A program made the translations under genes and the position numbers. Source: Bacteroides clarus YIT 12056 (GTDB lineage: Bacteria; Bacteroidota; Bacteroidia; Bacteroidales; Bacteroidaceae). From it: a stretch of 64,000 nucleotides of DNA. Numbering within the stretch: position 1 is the first letter of the stretch; the number at the start of each line of letters is the position of its first letter. This document shows, in pieces, positions 8,228-16,168 of this stretch. Location: positions 124,001 through 188,000 of the forward strand of contig NZ_FQWK01000001.1 in the NCBI RefSeq assembly GCF_900129655.1. The letters are read 5' to 3'. A model generated the notes under the pieces. The model had not been told where the DNA came from, made no database searches, and worked only from the letters and a program-made list of their open reading frames with translations.

Positions 8228-8280
8228 TAGGTGACTCTCTATGAGCGATTTCGGGCTGTTAAACTATATAGACTTAAAAA

Positions 8281-8964
8281 ATGAAGACCTTAACTTTACT
8301 TTTCTTTGGGCTCTTGCTGTGCCCGATGTCACTTTTGGCACAATCGGCAGATGTGTTGTTGCAGAAAGTATCCGATGCCTTATCAGCCGGTAAGGATGAT
8401 TATGCCGTGAGTTTGTTCCGTCAGGCCGCAGGCATGGGAGCGGAGCAGACGGAGATGTTTTATTGGACCCGCATTGAGAAGAACAGTGCGGTGGCTCCTC
8501 GTCTGGTACGCGAACTGGCTGCTTATTACAAGGATAAGCGGAATTATGACAAAGCATACCTTTTTTATAAGGAATGGTTGCAGTATTATCCGGAAGATGT
8601 TCCCGGCCTTGTAGCCTGTGCGGAGATGCAGATGATGCGTGGCGAGGCGAAAGATGCCTTGAAACTCTATGAGACGGTGTTGGCTTTGGATGCAGATAAT
8701 CTTCAGGCAAATATCTTTTTAGGTAATTATTACTACCTGCAAGCCGAGCGAAAGAAGAAGACGCTGGAAGATAACTATAAGAAAATTGTTTCTCCCACAC
8801 GGATGCAATATGCCAGTTACCGTAACGGGTTATCGGATGTGTTCGCTAACGGGTATGATAAGGCTAAGAACTATTTGCAGAAAGTTCTTCAGTTGTTTCC
8901 TTCTACGGAAGCGGGAAAAACATTGGAACGGATAAAGATATTGGAAAAGGAGATGAACAAATGA
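8281..8964 (+). CDS. secreted TPR-repeat protein, unknown function
   Basis: A 227-residue protein with a signal peptide (MKTLTLLFFGLLLCPMSLLA, cleavage near residue 20). The body is helical with tetratricopeptide-like repeats. Examples are DYAVSLFRQAAGMGAEQTEM, the YDKAYLFYKEWLQYYPED repeat and the AKDALKLYETVLALDADN repeat, followed by NIFLGNYYYLQ. Such proteins usually act as periplasmic scaffolds. No enzymatic motif is visible. It is a single-gene unit with its own promoter element and a terminator whose loop contains the stop codon. Confidence 0.8.
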   Translation: MKTLTLLFFGLLLCPMSLLAQSADVLLQKVSDALSAGKDDYAVSLFRQAAGMGAEQTEMFYWTRIEKNSAVAPRLVRELAAYYKDKRNYDKAYLFYKEWLQYYPEDVPGLVACAEMQMMRGEAKDALKLYETVLALDADNLQANIFLGNYYYLQAERKKKTLEDNYKKIVSPTRMQYASYRNGLSDVFANGYDKAKNYLQKVLQLFPSTEAGKTLERIKILEKEMNK

Positions 8965-8983
8965 TTGTTCATCTCCTTTTTTC
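8948..8983 (+). terminator. intrinsic terminator of the TPR gene
   Basis: A perfect 13-bp stem (AGGAGATGAACAA, paired with 8965-8977) has a 4-nt ATGA loop and is followed by a T-run. The gene's stop codon TGA (8962-8964) is inside the loop, so the hairpin overlaps the last codons. Confidence 0.85.
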
Positions 8984-8998
8984 TTTTTATCGCAATCC

Positions 8999-10324
8999 CT
9001 ATTTGGCGGTACGGATTGGTAACTTCATGAGTCCGCTTGGCGCAGAGCGCGTGCCTGCTTCCTGACCGGCTTTTGGCCCCGGTATCAGAGGACTGTATAG
9101 CAAGACATGACGAATACGCGCCCGCTGTTCGGGAGTAAAACGGTCGGAATAGCTGATTGCATAATCCATGATGTTGTATGAGACAAAGGATTCGCCTGTC
9201 AGGCAATTCTCGCGGTTCACCAAATTGGCGAATGTGAAGTTATCCGGGTCATTCACCTCGATGTATGCGCAATCCATATCGTATGCTTTTTTGTTATAGG
9301 TGGGGGTATCTGCGCAATAGTCGGTATCTTCACAACTGTTTTCGTTTTCCGTTTCGGAGAATACATGGTGCAATCCTAAGTAATGCCCCAATTCATGCGC
9401 CAATGTAACGGTTATGTCCGCCGTATTGTATGTGTTTCCCGTACTTTCTTCATTAATGAACAGGCTGTTGATGGATACGCAATAGGGAAAGGATAAGTTC
9501 TCCAATTCTAAATGGGATGCATTGATTTCACTGAGACCTGCCAGGCTATTGGCTCCTTTCACGGTGAAAGGCAGATGTGATATCCCCAATGTTGTCGTAT
9601 TGCTGTTGGGGTCATTGGCGAAGTTGTAGACCATTATATTGATATATCTGTTGGGATCCCATAAATATCTTACATAGCCTTTTCCAGTTGCTTCGCTTAT
9701 ATCATCGTTCATAAAGGCATCGCAATCTATCGGGTCGCTATCTGGCCATGCAATGTATTCCACTCCCGGCTGTTCCATCGCTTCTCCGTCAGGATTAACG
9801 GTGGCGAGTGTAAAGGTCAGGTTCATGTCTACACTTTGCGTGCTGTTTTTATACAGCCGGTTTACCGTGTTCAATATCTCGGATAAGCGACTTTGTCTGA
9901 CGTACTGTTCAGGGTCGGACTTGTCGTGATAGAGAACATGAAAAACCACAGGCAGTTTATAGTGATACTGTTCTATGGGGGTATATCCTGCCGCTTGAGT
10001 GATTTCTATCTTTCTGCTCACTTGGATGGACGGCGACGCGACTGTTACTGTAACTTTCCTTTCTTTACTGTCGGGGTTGGCTTCTATTTGCAGGGTCAGC
10101 GTCTGATTTCCGGAGCCTTTGCCGGGAGTGATGCTGCACCATTGCGCTGTTTTGGACACTTGCCACTCTACGTCGCTTGTGATATTGACAGTCAGTGTAG
10201 CCCCGTCACCACTGACATTGCCGAATGACGATTCGGAGAGTTCCAAATAGTCGGCTTCATTATCTTCGCAACCATATAAAATGAAACTTGATATGACGGC
10301 TACGATTAAGACTTGTATCTTCAT
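8999..10324 (-). CDS. M43-type (pappalysin/cytophagalysin) zinc metalloprotease lipoprotein with BACON domain
   Basis: A 441-residue surface or periplasmic lipoprotein. The signal sequence ends at a lipobox-like LYGC. Residues about 30-112 form a BACON domain, with the typical WQVSKTAQWCSITPGKG core and a terminal KIEITQAAG. The peptidase domain follows. HELGHYLGLHH gives the zinc-binding HExxHxxGxxH (H310, E311, H314, H320), and NIMDY near 386 is the Met-turn, which places it in M43. A cysteine-rich loop (CEDTDYCADTP) follows the zinc motif as in that family. The ATG at 10324 gives a standard lipoprotein signal; the ATG at 10345 would only add seven residues. BACON domains are thought to bind glycans or mucin, so host glycoprotein cleavage is a reasonable guess but not shown. 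Confidence 0.9.
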   Translation of the reverse strand: MKIQVLIVAVISSFILYGCEDNEADYLELSESSFGNVSGDGATLTVNITSDVEWQVSKTAQWCSITPGKGSGNQTLTLQIEANPDSKERKVTVTVASPSIQVSRKIEITQAAGYTPIEQYHYKLPVVFHVLYHDKSDPEQYVRQSRLSEILNTVNRLYKNSTQSVDMNLTFTLATVNPDGEAMEQPGVEYIAWPDSDPIDCDAFMNDDISEATGKGYVRYLWDPNRYINIMVYNFANDPNSNTTTLGISHLPFTVKGANSLAGLSEINASHLELENLSFPYCVSINSLFINEESTGNTYNTADITVTLAHELGHYLGLHHVFSETENENSCEDTDYCADTPTYNKKAYDMDCAYIEVNDPDNFTFANLVNRENCLTGESFVSYNIMDYAISYSDRFTPEQRARIRHVLLYSPLIPGPKAGQEAGTRSAPSGLMKLPIRTAK

Positions 10325-10360
10325 GAGTTTATATATTAATTCCATACAAAACGTGTTTTA

Positions 10361-10368
10361 CAAAGATA
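10361..10368 (-). promoter_or_regulatory. -7 element for the metalloprotease gene
   Basis: Reads TATCTTTG on the minus strand, a full match, 36 bases before the chosen start. Confidence 0.5.
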
Positions 10369-10388
10369 ATGTTTGCCAATTTGTTTAA

Positions 10389-11168
10389 TCAGACGATGTA
10401 TTGCACCTCTTTGAATAAATACTCCCGTTCCTTGCCGTTCTCGTCTTCCAGAACAAAACGTCCGTCTTGCTCCACGCGCAGCAGGCGGGCGGAAAACCTG
10501 CCGTCGGCATCTTCATAAGGGTGAAAGCCTCTGCGGCGGAATAAGGAGCGGGCATAGCGGGCGGCTATTTCGGCGGTATAAGTACTGCCGTCTTCCGTTT
10601 GCAAACTGTTGTAGTAGATTTGCACCCGTTTCAGGATATGCGATAGAATCTCATAGCGGTCGTGCTCCTGACCGGTAATCTGCTTCAGGGATACCGGGTT
10701 GGGAGCATCGCTGTGAAATTCATCCTGATTGATATTGATTCCGATGCCGGAGATGCTGCGTCCGATGAAGTGTCCGGAGAGGTCATTCTCTATCAGTATA
10801 CCGCATATCTTCTTATCTCTCCAGTAAATATCATTCGGCCACTTTATCGTAATCTCGTCCGACCATCTGTCCAGCTCCTCCTTAATGGAGAGGGAAACGA
10901 TTTGCGACAGGATAAACTGGCGGCGTGCTTCCAGAAAAGTAGGATAGAGGACAAAACTGAAAAGCAGATTCTTTCCTTTGTCCGCTTCCCAGGTATTGCC
11001 ACGCTGGCCTTTGCCGGCACTTTGAAACTCGGCTGTAACCGTGGTCAGCTCGGCAACGGATTCTTGCAGCTCATTACACAACTGGCTGATGTATCGGTTG
11101 GTTGAGTCTGTCTCGTCCAACGCTATCAGCGGATAAGGGAATGTTTCAGGGCAGGGCTTCATACTCAT
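10389..11168 (-). CDS. birA: biotin-[acetyl-CoA-carboxylase] ligase, no repressor domain
   Basis: A 259-residue cytoplasmic enzyme that activates biotin with ATP and attaches it to carboxylase carrier lysines. The catalytic core is clear: DSTNRYISQL near the start, the biotinyl-AMP loop AGKGQRGNTWEADKGKNLLF (about 52-71), KWPNDIYW and KICGILIEN, then GIGININ. The protein begins directly with the catalytic domain. It therefore lacks the winged-helix part of E. coli BirA and should not be a DNA-binding repressor. Its 5' end overlaps the 3' end of the yjbR-like gene by 23 bases, so the two are translationally linked. Confidence 0.94.
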   Translation of the reverse strand: MSMKPCPETFPYPLIALDETDSTNRYISQLCNELQESVAELTTVTAEFQSAGKGQRGNTWEADKGKNLLFSFVLYPTFLEARRQFILSQIVSLSIKEELDRWSDEITIKWPNDIYWRDKKICGILIENDLSGHFIGRSISGIGININQDEFHSDAPNPVSLKQITGQEHDRYEILSHILKRVQIYYNSLQTEDGSTYTAEIAARYARSLFRRRGFHPYEDADGRFSARLLRVEQDGRFVLEDENGKEREYLFKEVQYIV

Positions 11169-11502
11169 TGCGCGTTTTTTTAGTGAATTTCTTTATTACT
11201 TCTTCGTAAGAGTGGTCTATCAGATGTCTTATCAGCTTGTCATCTGCGTCACTGTCCAGGAACACTTGGTTCCAGTACTTTTTATTGAAGTGCCAGGCGC
11301 CTTCGATGGCGTTATAGCGGTCACGCAATTCCAGCGTGTATTCCGGGTCGCATTTCATGGTGATGCGGTCGGGGGTATTGAGGTTTATACATAAAAACAT
11401 CTTCCCCATAACTCGGATAACGAGGAAATCCTCACCGAAAGGAGTGTCTTCGGTCGCAGCCTTTTTACTGAGGCAATATTCGCGGGCGGTTTCTATATCC
11501 AT
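11146..11502 (-). CDS. MmcQ/YjbR family protein
   Basis: A 118-residue protein of the MmcQ/YjbR family, a small alpha/beta fold sometimes called DNA-binding-like. Family features are the start METAREYCLS-like segment, EDTPFGEDFLVIRVMGKMF, the strand LNLNTPDRITMKCDP-like region, and HFNKKYWNQVFLDSDADDKLIRHLIDHSYE. The function is not established. It overlaps birA by 23 bases and starts 22 bases after the yraN-like gene, so the three minus-strand genes form one unit. Confidence 0.88.
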   Translation of the reverse strand: MDIETAREYCLSKKAATEDTPFGEDFLVIRVMGKMFLCINLNTPDRITMKCDPEYTLELRDRYNAIEGAWHFNKKYWNQVFLDSDADDKLIRHLIDHSYEEVIKKFTKKTRNEYEALP

Positions 11503-11524
11503 TGTATTTCAGGTATTAGAGTTC

Positions 11525-11890
11525 TTAAAACATAGGCGGATAAAACGCTTCCTTGATATGTTCCGTTTTGAAAGCTCCTATATCGCCTACTGCCGTAATA
11601 ATGTCAAAACGTACGGGCATATCTATGCAAAAATGTTTTATGTAAGCATCGGCGGCTATGACAATACGACGTACTTTCTGCCAATTGACGGCATCTTGCG
11701 GCTCGACATACTCTGTATTGCTTCGGGTTTTCACTTCTACGATAATCAGCTCATTGTCTTTGGTCGCGACGATATCCAGTTCCAGATGGTTTTTCCGCCA
11801 GTTCCGGTCGCGTATCTCGTATCCGTTACGCTCCAGATAGGCTGCTGCCGCATCTTCTCCTGCTTTTCCCAGAGCATTATGTATTGCCAT
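11525..11890 (-). CDS. YraN family (UPF0102) endonuclease-fold protein
   Basis: A 121-residue protein of the YraN family. The conserved pattern is present: GKAGEDAAAAYLERNGYEI, then RNWRKNHLELDIVATKDNELIIVEVKTRSN. The E-x-D and EVK residues match the PD-(D/E)xK nuclease active site. Family members are suspected to handle Holliday junctions or other DNA structures, but no role is proven. It is the first gene of the yraN-yjbR-birA unit, with a TATTTTTG element (11915-11922) upstream and a divergent promoter for the next plus-strand gene. Confidence 0.9.
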   Translation of the reverse strand: MAIHNALGKAGEDAAAAYLERNGYEIRDRNWRKNHLELDIVATKDNELIIVEVKTRSNTEYVEPQDAVNWQKVRRIVIAADAYIKHFCIDMPVRFDIITAVGDIGAFKTEHIKEAFYPPMF

Positions 11891-11914
11891 AGTACGATTT
11901 TCTTTCTTTCAGTA

Positions 11915-11922
11915 CAAAAATA
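11915..11922 (-). promoter_or_regulatory. -7 element for the yraN-yjbR-birA operon
   Basis: Reads TATTTTTG on the minus strand, 25 bases before the yraN start. It is divergent from the plus-strand promoter at 11935-11964. Confidence 0.45.
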
Positions 11923-11934
11923 CGTTTTTTCTGC

Positions 11935-11964
11935 TTTGTTTTTACAGAAGTAAAACTAATTTTG
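11935..11964 (+). promoter_or_regulatory. complete promoter (-33 and -7) for the small RHH-like gene
   Basis: TTTG at 11935-11938 and TAATTTTG at 11957-11964, with 18 bases between, match the Bacteroides promoter. The next ATG is only nine bases downstream, so the transcript would be leaderless or nearly so if that ATG is used. Confidence 0.65.
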
Positions 11965-11973
11965 CAAAGAAAT

Positions 11974-12207
11974 ATGAGAAAGAGAGACAAAACGTGTGCG
12001 AAAGCAACACCCGAAGAGCCTAAACGCGAGCAGCGCATGGTATGCCTGATGAGCGAGGAAGAGCTGCGGATTGTAGACCGTTATCTGGAGAAGTACAAGA
12101 TAACGAATAAATCACGCTGGCTCAGGGAAACCATTCTCATGTTTATCCACAAGAATATGGAGGAAGATTATCCTACGCTGTTCGGCGAGCATGATATGCG
12201 AAGATGA
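11974..12207 (+). CDS. small basic protein, ribbon-helix-helix-like, unknown function
   Basis: A 77-residue protein with a basic tail (MRKRDKTCAKATPEEPKREQ). It continues with a short strand and two helices: RMVCLMSEEELRIVDRYLEK, then YKITNKSRWLRETILMFIHKNM. A strand-helix-helix order with SRWLRETI in the second helix resembles the Arc/MetJ/CopG DNA-binding fold. No toxin partner follows, as tadA begins 63 bases downstream. The ATG at 11974 is chosen because the alternative TTG at 11962 lies inside the promoter element. It could be an orphan regulator. Confidence 0.7.
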   Translation: MRKRDKTCAKATPEEPKREQRMVCLMSEEELRIVDRYLEKYKITNKSRWLRETILMFIHKNMEEDYPTLFGEHDMRR

Positions 12208-12270
12208 GAAAGCGGCGGAGCAGGGTGTCGTGCATGATGTAGAAGAAGATAAACAACAGGTAGGAAGAAA

Positions 12271-12705
12271 ATGACGGATACGGATTATATGAAGCAGGCG
12301 CTTCTTGAAGCGCAAAAGGCGGGTGAGCGGGGAGAAGTGCCCGTTGGGGCTGTCGTTGTTTGCAAAGACCGCATTATTGCCCGTGCCCATAATCTAACTG
12401 AGACTCTGACCGATGTCACCGCGCATGCCGAAATGCAGGCGATTACTGCCGCCGCCGCTACGCTTGGCGGTAAATATCTGAATGAATGTACTCTTTATGT
12501 CACCGTTGAGCCTTGCGTCATGTGTGCCGGAGCCATTGCATGGGCGCAGACGGGACGGCTGGTGTTTGGCGCGGAAGACGAGAAACGGGGATACCAGCGT
12601 TATGCGCCACAGGCTTTGCATCCTAAAACCTCGGTAGTGAAAGGTGTACTGGCGGACGAATGTGCCGCGTTGATGAAAGACTTTTTCGCTGCGAAACGCA
12701 GGTAA
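12271..12705 (+). CDS. tadA: tRNA-specific adenosine deaminase
   Basis: A 144-residue zinc-dependent deaminase that converts A34 to inosine in tRNA-Arg(ACG). HAEMQAI (about 50-56) gives the zinc ligand His and catalytic Glu. EPCVMCAGAI (about 83-92) gives the two Cys ligands. GAVVV and the FGAEDEKRGY segment are also family features. The C-terminal KDFFAAKRR is the usual basic end. It follows the RHH-like gene on the same strand and is followed by a repeat array that acts as a bidirectional terminator. Confidence 0.95.
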   Translation: MTDTDYMKQALLEAQKAGERGEVPVGAVVVCKDRIIARAHNLTETLTDVTAHAEMQAITAAAATLGGKYLNECTLYVTVEPCVMCAGAIAWAQTGRLVFGAEDEKRGYQRYAPQALHPKTSVVKGVLADECAALMKDFFAAKRR

Positions 12706-12767
12706 TACATTTCTGAATAATATCGTTACAGCAGACTGCCCAGATAGTACGGAACACGAATGAAATC

Positions 12768-12867
12768 GTCTTGCGGAACGGATGGATTCGTCCCGCGGGA
12801 CAAAAAAAATCATCCCGTGAGATGGAATAATCCGTCTCACGGGATGATTTTTTTTATCTTACGGGAT
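12768..12867. repeat. 22-bp-period palindromic array, family RTCYYRYRRRAY, five units
   Basis: The 12-bp cores start at 12768, 12790, 12812, 12834 and 12856, exactly 22 bp apart. They are GTCTTGCGGAAC, GTCCCGCGGGAC, ATCCCGTGAGAT, GTCTCACGGGAT and ATCTTACGGGAT. Each core is close to a palindrome and neighbours are complementary. The same core and spacing occur at 30222-30321 and 56278-56377. It lies between the convergent tadA and alpha-galactosidase genes. Confidence 0.92.
12802..12855. terminator. bidirectional terminator formed by two array units
   Basis: A perfect 21-bp stem pairs 12802-12822 with 12835-12855 around a 12-nt loop. The outer eight pairs are A-T, giving a T-run on either strand. 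It can end both tadA and the convergent alpha-galactosidase transcript. Confidence 0.85.
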
Positions 12868-12869
12868 GA

Positions 12870-15062
12870 TTATTGCGCGGTCAGTTCAATAACGTGACTC
12901 TGCGTAATTGCCGTTCCGAATACATCCAAACCGACTTTCATGAGATAATCTCCCGAATATATCTTTCCATTGGCTTTTAAAGCGGATTTTACGGAAGGCA
13001 TCAGATTTATCTCTTCTACTTTATATCGTTTGTCTGGGTTCAGGCCTTGCAGTCTGACGGGCATCAGTTTCTCTTGGAAGCGGGGATAAATGTCGTAGGC
13101 AAAAAGAACGGCCTTGTCGGTATCCCGGCTCACGTAATTTACAGCCATGTGATTACTTTGGTACGGAGAGACCAATCGGTACTGAACTCCGTCCATGATT
13201 GCGGCTTGCAGGCGTTTCCAGTTGGTTACCGCCGTTTGGCAATAGGTCAGCTCGTCAGCACTAAGCTCTTTCAGCCCGAGGTCAAAGCCGAGTTTGCACA
13301 TGGAGGCCACGTCGGTACGGAACTTGACGGAAGTGGATTTGTTCCAGCCGGTGACGTGCGCGCACATTGCTTTGGCGGGGAAGAACTGAGAGAACCCCCA
13401 TTGGATGTAGATACGTTCTATCGGATCGGTATTGTCACTGCACCAGAATTCGGTGAAGTATTTCAGCGCTTCATAGTCGCAACGGGCGCCACCGCCGGAG
13501 CAAAGCATCATCGGCACATCGGGATAGTTCGCTTTGACGCGCTTCATAACATTGTAGATGCCGCGTACGTGGTCAATATATAACTGTCCTTGTTTCTCTT
13601 TGAGATAGGGCGAGTATATATTGGTGATAGGGCTGTTGCAGTCCCATTTAAAGAAAGCTGTTTCTGGATTCTCTTTTAATATATCGGCGACAACGTTGTA
13701 AACGTAATCTTGTACTTTCGGATTGCTAAGGTCCAAGACCAATTGGTGACGGTAATAATAGGTTTCGCGGTTGGGCAGCTTGATTACCCATTCCGGGTGC
13801 TTTTCAAACAACTCGCTCTTAGGATTTACCATTTCCGGCTCTATCCAGATACCGAATTTTACACCGGCGTCTTTTGCCGACCGGACTAAAGCCGGTATGC
13901 CGCCGGGCAGTTTGTCACGGGTCACTTCCCAATCGCCCAGACCGGCACGGTCGTTTTTACGGGGATATTTGTTGCCGAACCAACCGTCATCCAGCAGGAA
14001 CATGTCTACTCCCAAGTGTTTGGCTTCTTTCATCAGTGCGGCAAGCTTCTCCTCGTTAAAGTTGAACGCCGTATTTTCCCAGTTGTTCAATAGTGTCAGG
14101 CGGGGACCGTTACCGTCTTTTATGCCGTAGTTACGCGCCCATTCGTGGAAATTGCGGCTGCCTTGTCCGGTACCGTTATTGCTTAATGTGAATATGAATT
14201 CGGGCGTGGTGAACACTTCATTCGCTTTTAATTCGTAAGTTGAGGCGTAGGGATTGATGGCGGGGATTACACGAAGATTGCCTACGTTGTCTACCTCAAA
14301 GGTGAAGCGGAAATTTCCGGTCCAGCCTAATGTCCCCATGAGCACGGTGCCTTGGTGTTCGTTGACGGGTTGGTCTAATCCTATTTCAAAAAAGGGGTGT
14401 GTATGCATGGCGGCGCGGCTGCCGAGTTTCGTATCGATGACTTTCTTGCCGAATTGTAGTTGCTGGCTGCTCATCTGCGCTTCTTTGGCCCAGTCGCTGC
14501 TGAACTCGGTGAGATAGTAACCGGAGTTGTTGAAGTAAAGCATGGTAGAGGCATAGGAGGATAGGGTAACGGGTTTCTTCTCCTGATGTCTGATTTCACT
14601 CCATGTCTTGATAATGTTCTCTTTGGGATAGGCTATGTAATGTAGGGTAACTTCTACCGGATACCGGTCGTCGCGTAACAGAATTGTTGTTTCCGTACCA
14701 CCTTCAACGGCCTTGTCGGATGAAGAAACATAATATAATATGGTGGATGGATTACCGTCGTGGTGCGTGATACTGATGGCCGGTTCAAAAAAATCTTCGT
14801 TGCCCGAACCGCCGTACACTTCCCAACCCCGTTTGCTTACGCTGCCATCCGAGCCGGCATGTATATTCCATTGGAAATGCTGCAAGTCTTGCTCATGCAA
14901 TAGTTTTTCACCCAAATAGGTTTGGTACAGCCGACCGTTTTCCCCTACCTGGAGTATTAAGTCTGTGTCTTTTGTAGAGATGCGGATTGTTTTGTTATCC
15001 GTTGCATTAACATACGTCAGGGATGATAACGCGAAAAGAATAAAGGCAAGTAGTGTTTTCAT
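12870..15062 (-). CDS. secreted alpha-galactosidase, glycoside hydrolase family 36
   Basis: A 730-residue protein with a signal peptide (MKTLLAFILFALSSLTYVNA). It has an N-terminal beta-sandwich to about residue 310 and then the GH36 barrel. LLDDGWFG (356-363) starts the active-site loops. FKWDCN (471-476) carries the nucleophile D474, and CSDNTDPIER (541-550) contains the acid/base Asp. Such enzymes remove terminal alpha-1,6-galactose from raffinose-type sugars or galactomannan; a periplasmic location fits the signal. It starts 14 bases after the DUF4834 gene, at the end of the psd-pssA run, so it may be cotranscribed with lipid genes. No SusC/D pair or sugar regulator is next to it. Confidence 0.94.
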   Translation of the reverse strand: MKTLLAFILFALSSLTYVNATDNKTIRISTKDTDLILQVGENGRLYQTYLGEKLLHEQDLQHFQWNIHAGSDGSVSKRGWEVYGGSGNEDFFEPAISITHHDGNPSTILYYVSSSDKAVEGGTETTILLRDDRYPVEVTLHYIAYPKENIIKTWSEIRHQEKKPVTLSSYASTMLYFNNSGYYLTEFSSDWAKEAQMSSQQLQFGKKVIDTKLGSRAAMHTHPFFEIGLDQPVNEHQGTVLMGTLGWTGNFRFTFEVDNVGNLRVIPAINPYASTYELKANEVFTTPEFIFTLSNNGTGQGSRNFHEWARNYGIKDGNGPRLTLLNNWENTAFNFNEEKLAALMKEAKHLGVDMFLLDDGWFGNKYPRKNDRAGLGDWEVTRDKLPGGIPALVRSAKDAGVKFGIWIEPEMVNPKSELFEKHPEWVIKLPNRETYYYRHQLVLDLSNPKVQDYVYNVVADILKENPETAFFKWDCNSPITNIYSPYLKEKQGQLYIDHVRGIYNVMKRVKANYPDVPMMLCSGGGARCDYEALKYFTEFWCSDNTDPIERIYIQWGFSQFFPAKAMCAHVTGWNKSTSVKFRTDVASMCKLGFDLGLKELSADELTYCQTAVTNWKRLQAAIMDGVQYRLVSPYQSNHMAVNYVSRDTDKAVLFAYDIYPRFQEKLMPVRLQGLNPDKRYKVEEINLMPSVKSALKANGKIYSGDYLMKVGLDVFGTAITQSHVIELTAQ

Positions 15063-15076
15063 GGTGTGTTTTATTG

Positions 15077-15391
15077 TTATTCTTCTTTGATTTCCTCAAA
15101 GTCTACGTACTCTCCTTCATCTTGGGAGAATAGTTTTTTGTGTCTGTTGTGTGTGTGGGCTTCTTTAGTTCTGGTGTCCGGCTCTTCATTGGGAGAAGGG
15201 CCTGATTGCTGTCTGTCATTAAAAGAATACCCCCTTCCGGATTGGTAATTTCCGTTGTCATTCCGGTAAGTGCTCGATGAACGGCGGCCGCCTAATCCGA
15301 AGACGCTTCGGATGACAGTGCCTATAATGCTAAGCCCGATAAGCAGGATAGCAATTATAATGATAAATAAGAATCCTAAAAAATGAAACAT
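15077..15391 (-). CDS. DUF4834-type small membrane protein
   Basis: A 104-residue protein with one N-terminal membrane helix (FLGFLFIIIIAILLIGLSII), a glycine/arginine/serine-rich linker and an acidic end (DEGEYVDFEEIKEE). This layout, and its place just after psd and pssA, matches the Bacteroidales family DUF4834. No function is known. It begins 67 bases after pssA and ends 14 before the alpha-galactosidase. Confidence 0.78.
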   Translation of the reverse strand: MFHFLGFLFIIIIAILLIGLSIIGTVIRSVFGLGGRRSSSTYRNDNGNYQSGRGYSFNDRQQSGPSPNEEPDTRTKEAHTHNRHKKLFSQDEGEYVDFEEIKEE

Positions 15392-15458
15392 GGGCTAATG
15401 TCTTTTTATGTGTTCGTTTTCAGCGAACGATAGTACAACAACCGTGCCAAGAAAATGT

Positions 15459-16166
15459 TTATTTACGTTTTCCTGTTAGGAGTGACAGTAAGATGTACCA
15501 TACAATCACTGCTGCAAAGCCGCTGACTTTTAAAAAAATAAGGAGTGGAATGCAGACAATCAGGAAAATGAAACTTACTTTATTGTCTTTCCATGAAAGA
15601 TTCTTGAACTTCAATGAGAACATCGGTATTTCCGATACCAGCAGCCATGAGAACAGGCAGACCAATATTAACAGATAAAAAGGATTGAAGTTCCCGGAGA
15701 TAAGGATAGGATGTATGCCCGCCACTAACGATGCCCAGAAAAGGGCGTTGGCAGGAACCGGCATACCGATAAAGGAACTGGTCTGGCGGGTATCGTTATT
15801 GAATTTCGCCAAACGCAGTGCCGAGAATACGGAAATAAGGAATGCGGCATACGGCATGTAAGGAGCGATGAACTCCATGGATGCCGGATAGTACATTTCT
15901 TTGAATAAGGAAAATACTACCAATGAGGGTGCTACACCGAAACTTACATCATCCGCCAAGGAATCCAAATCCTTTCCGATGGGGGAATGCGCGTTCAGTA
16001 AACGCGCCATCATACCGTCGAAGAAATCGAATACGGCACTGAGGATAATGAATACAAGCGCCAGATTGTAGTTGGCTTCGAAAGCCATGACACAAGCGAT
16101 ACACCCGGAGAATAAGTTCAGACAGGTTAAGGTGTTTGGTATAGAACGGGTGATGCGATTTGCCAT
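15459..16166 (-). CDS. pssA: CDP-diacylglycerol-serine O-phosphatidyltransferase
   Basis: A 235-residue membrane enzyme that makes phosphatidylserine from CDP-diacylglycerol and serine. The CDP-alcohol phosphotransferase signature is complete: DFFDGMMARLLNAHSPIGKD followed by LDSLAD, giving the DG..AR..G..D..D residues. About six to eight membrane helices follow. It starts two bases after psd, so the pair forms one operon that makes phosphatidylethanolamine in two steps. Confidence 0.95.
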   Translation of the reverse strand: MANRITRSIPNTLTCLNLFSGCIACVMAFEANYNLALVFIILSAVFDFFDGMMARLLNAHSPIGKDLDSLADDVSFGVAPSLVVFSLFKEMYYPASMEFIAPYMPYAAFLISVFSALRLAKFNNDTRQTSSFIGMPVPANALFWASLVAGIHPILISGNFNPFYLLILVCLFSWLLVSEIPMFSLKFKNLSWKDNKVSFIFLIVCIPLLIFLKVSGFAAVIVWYILLSLLTGKRK

Positions 16167-16168
16167 TG

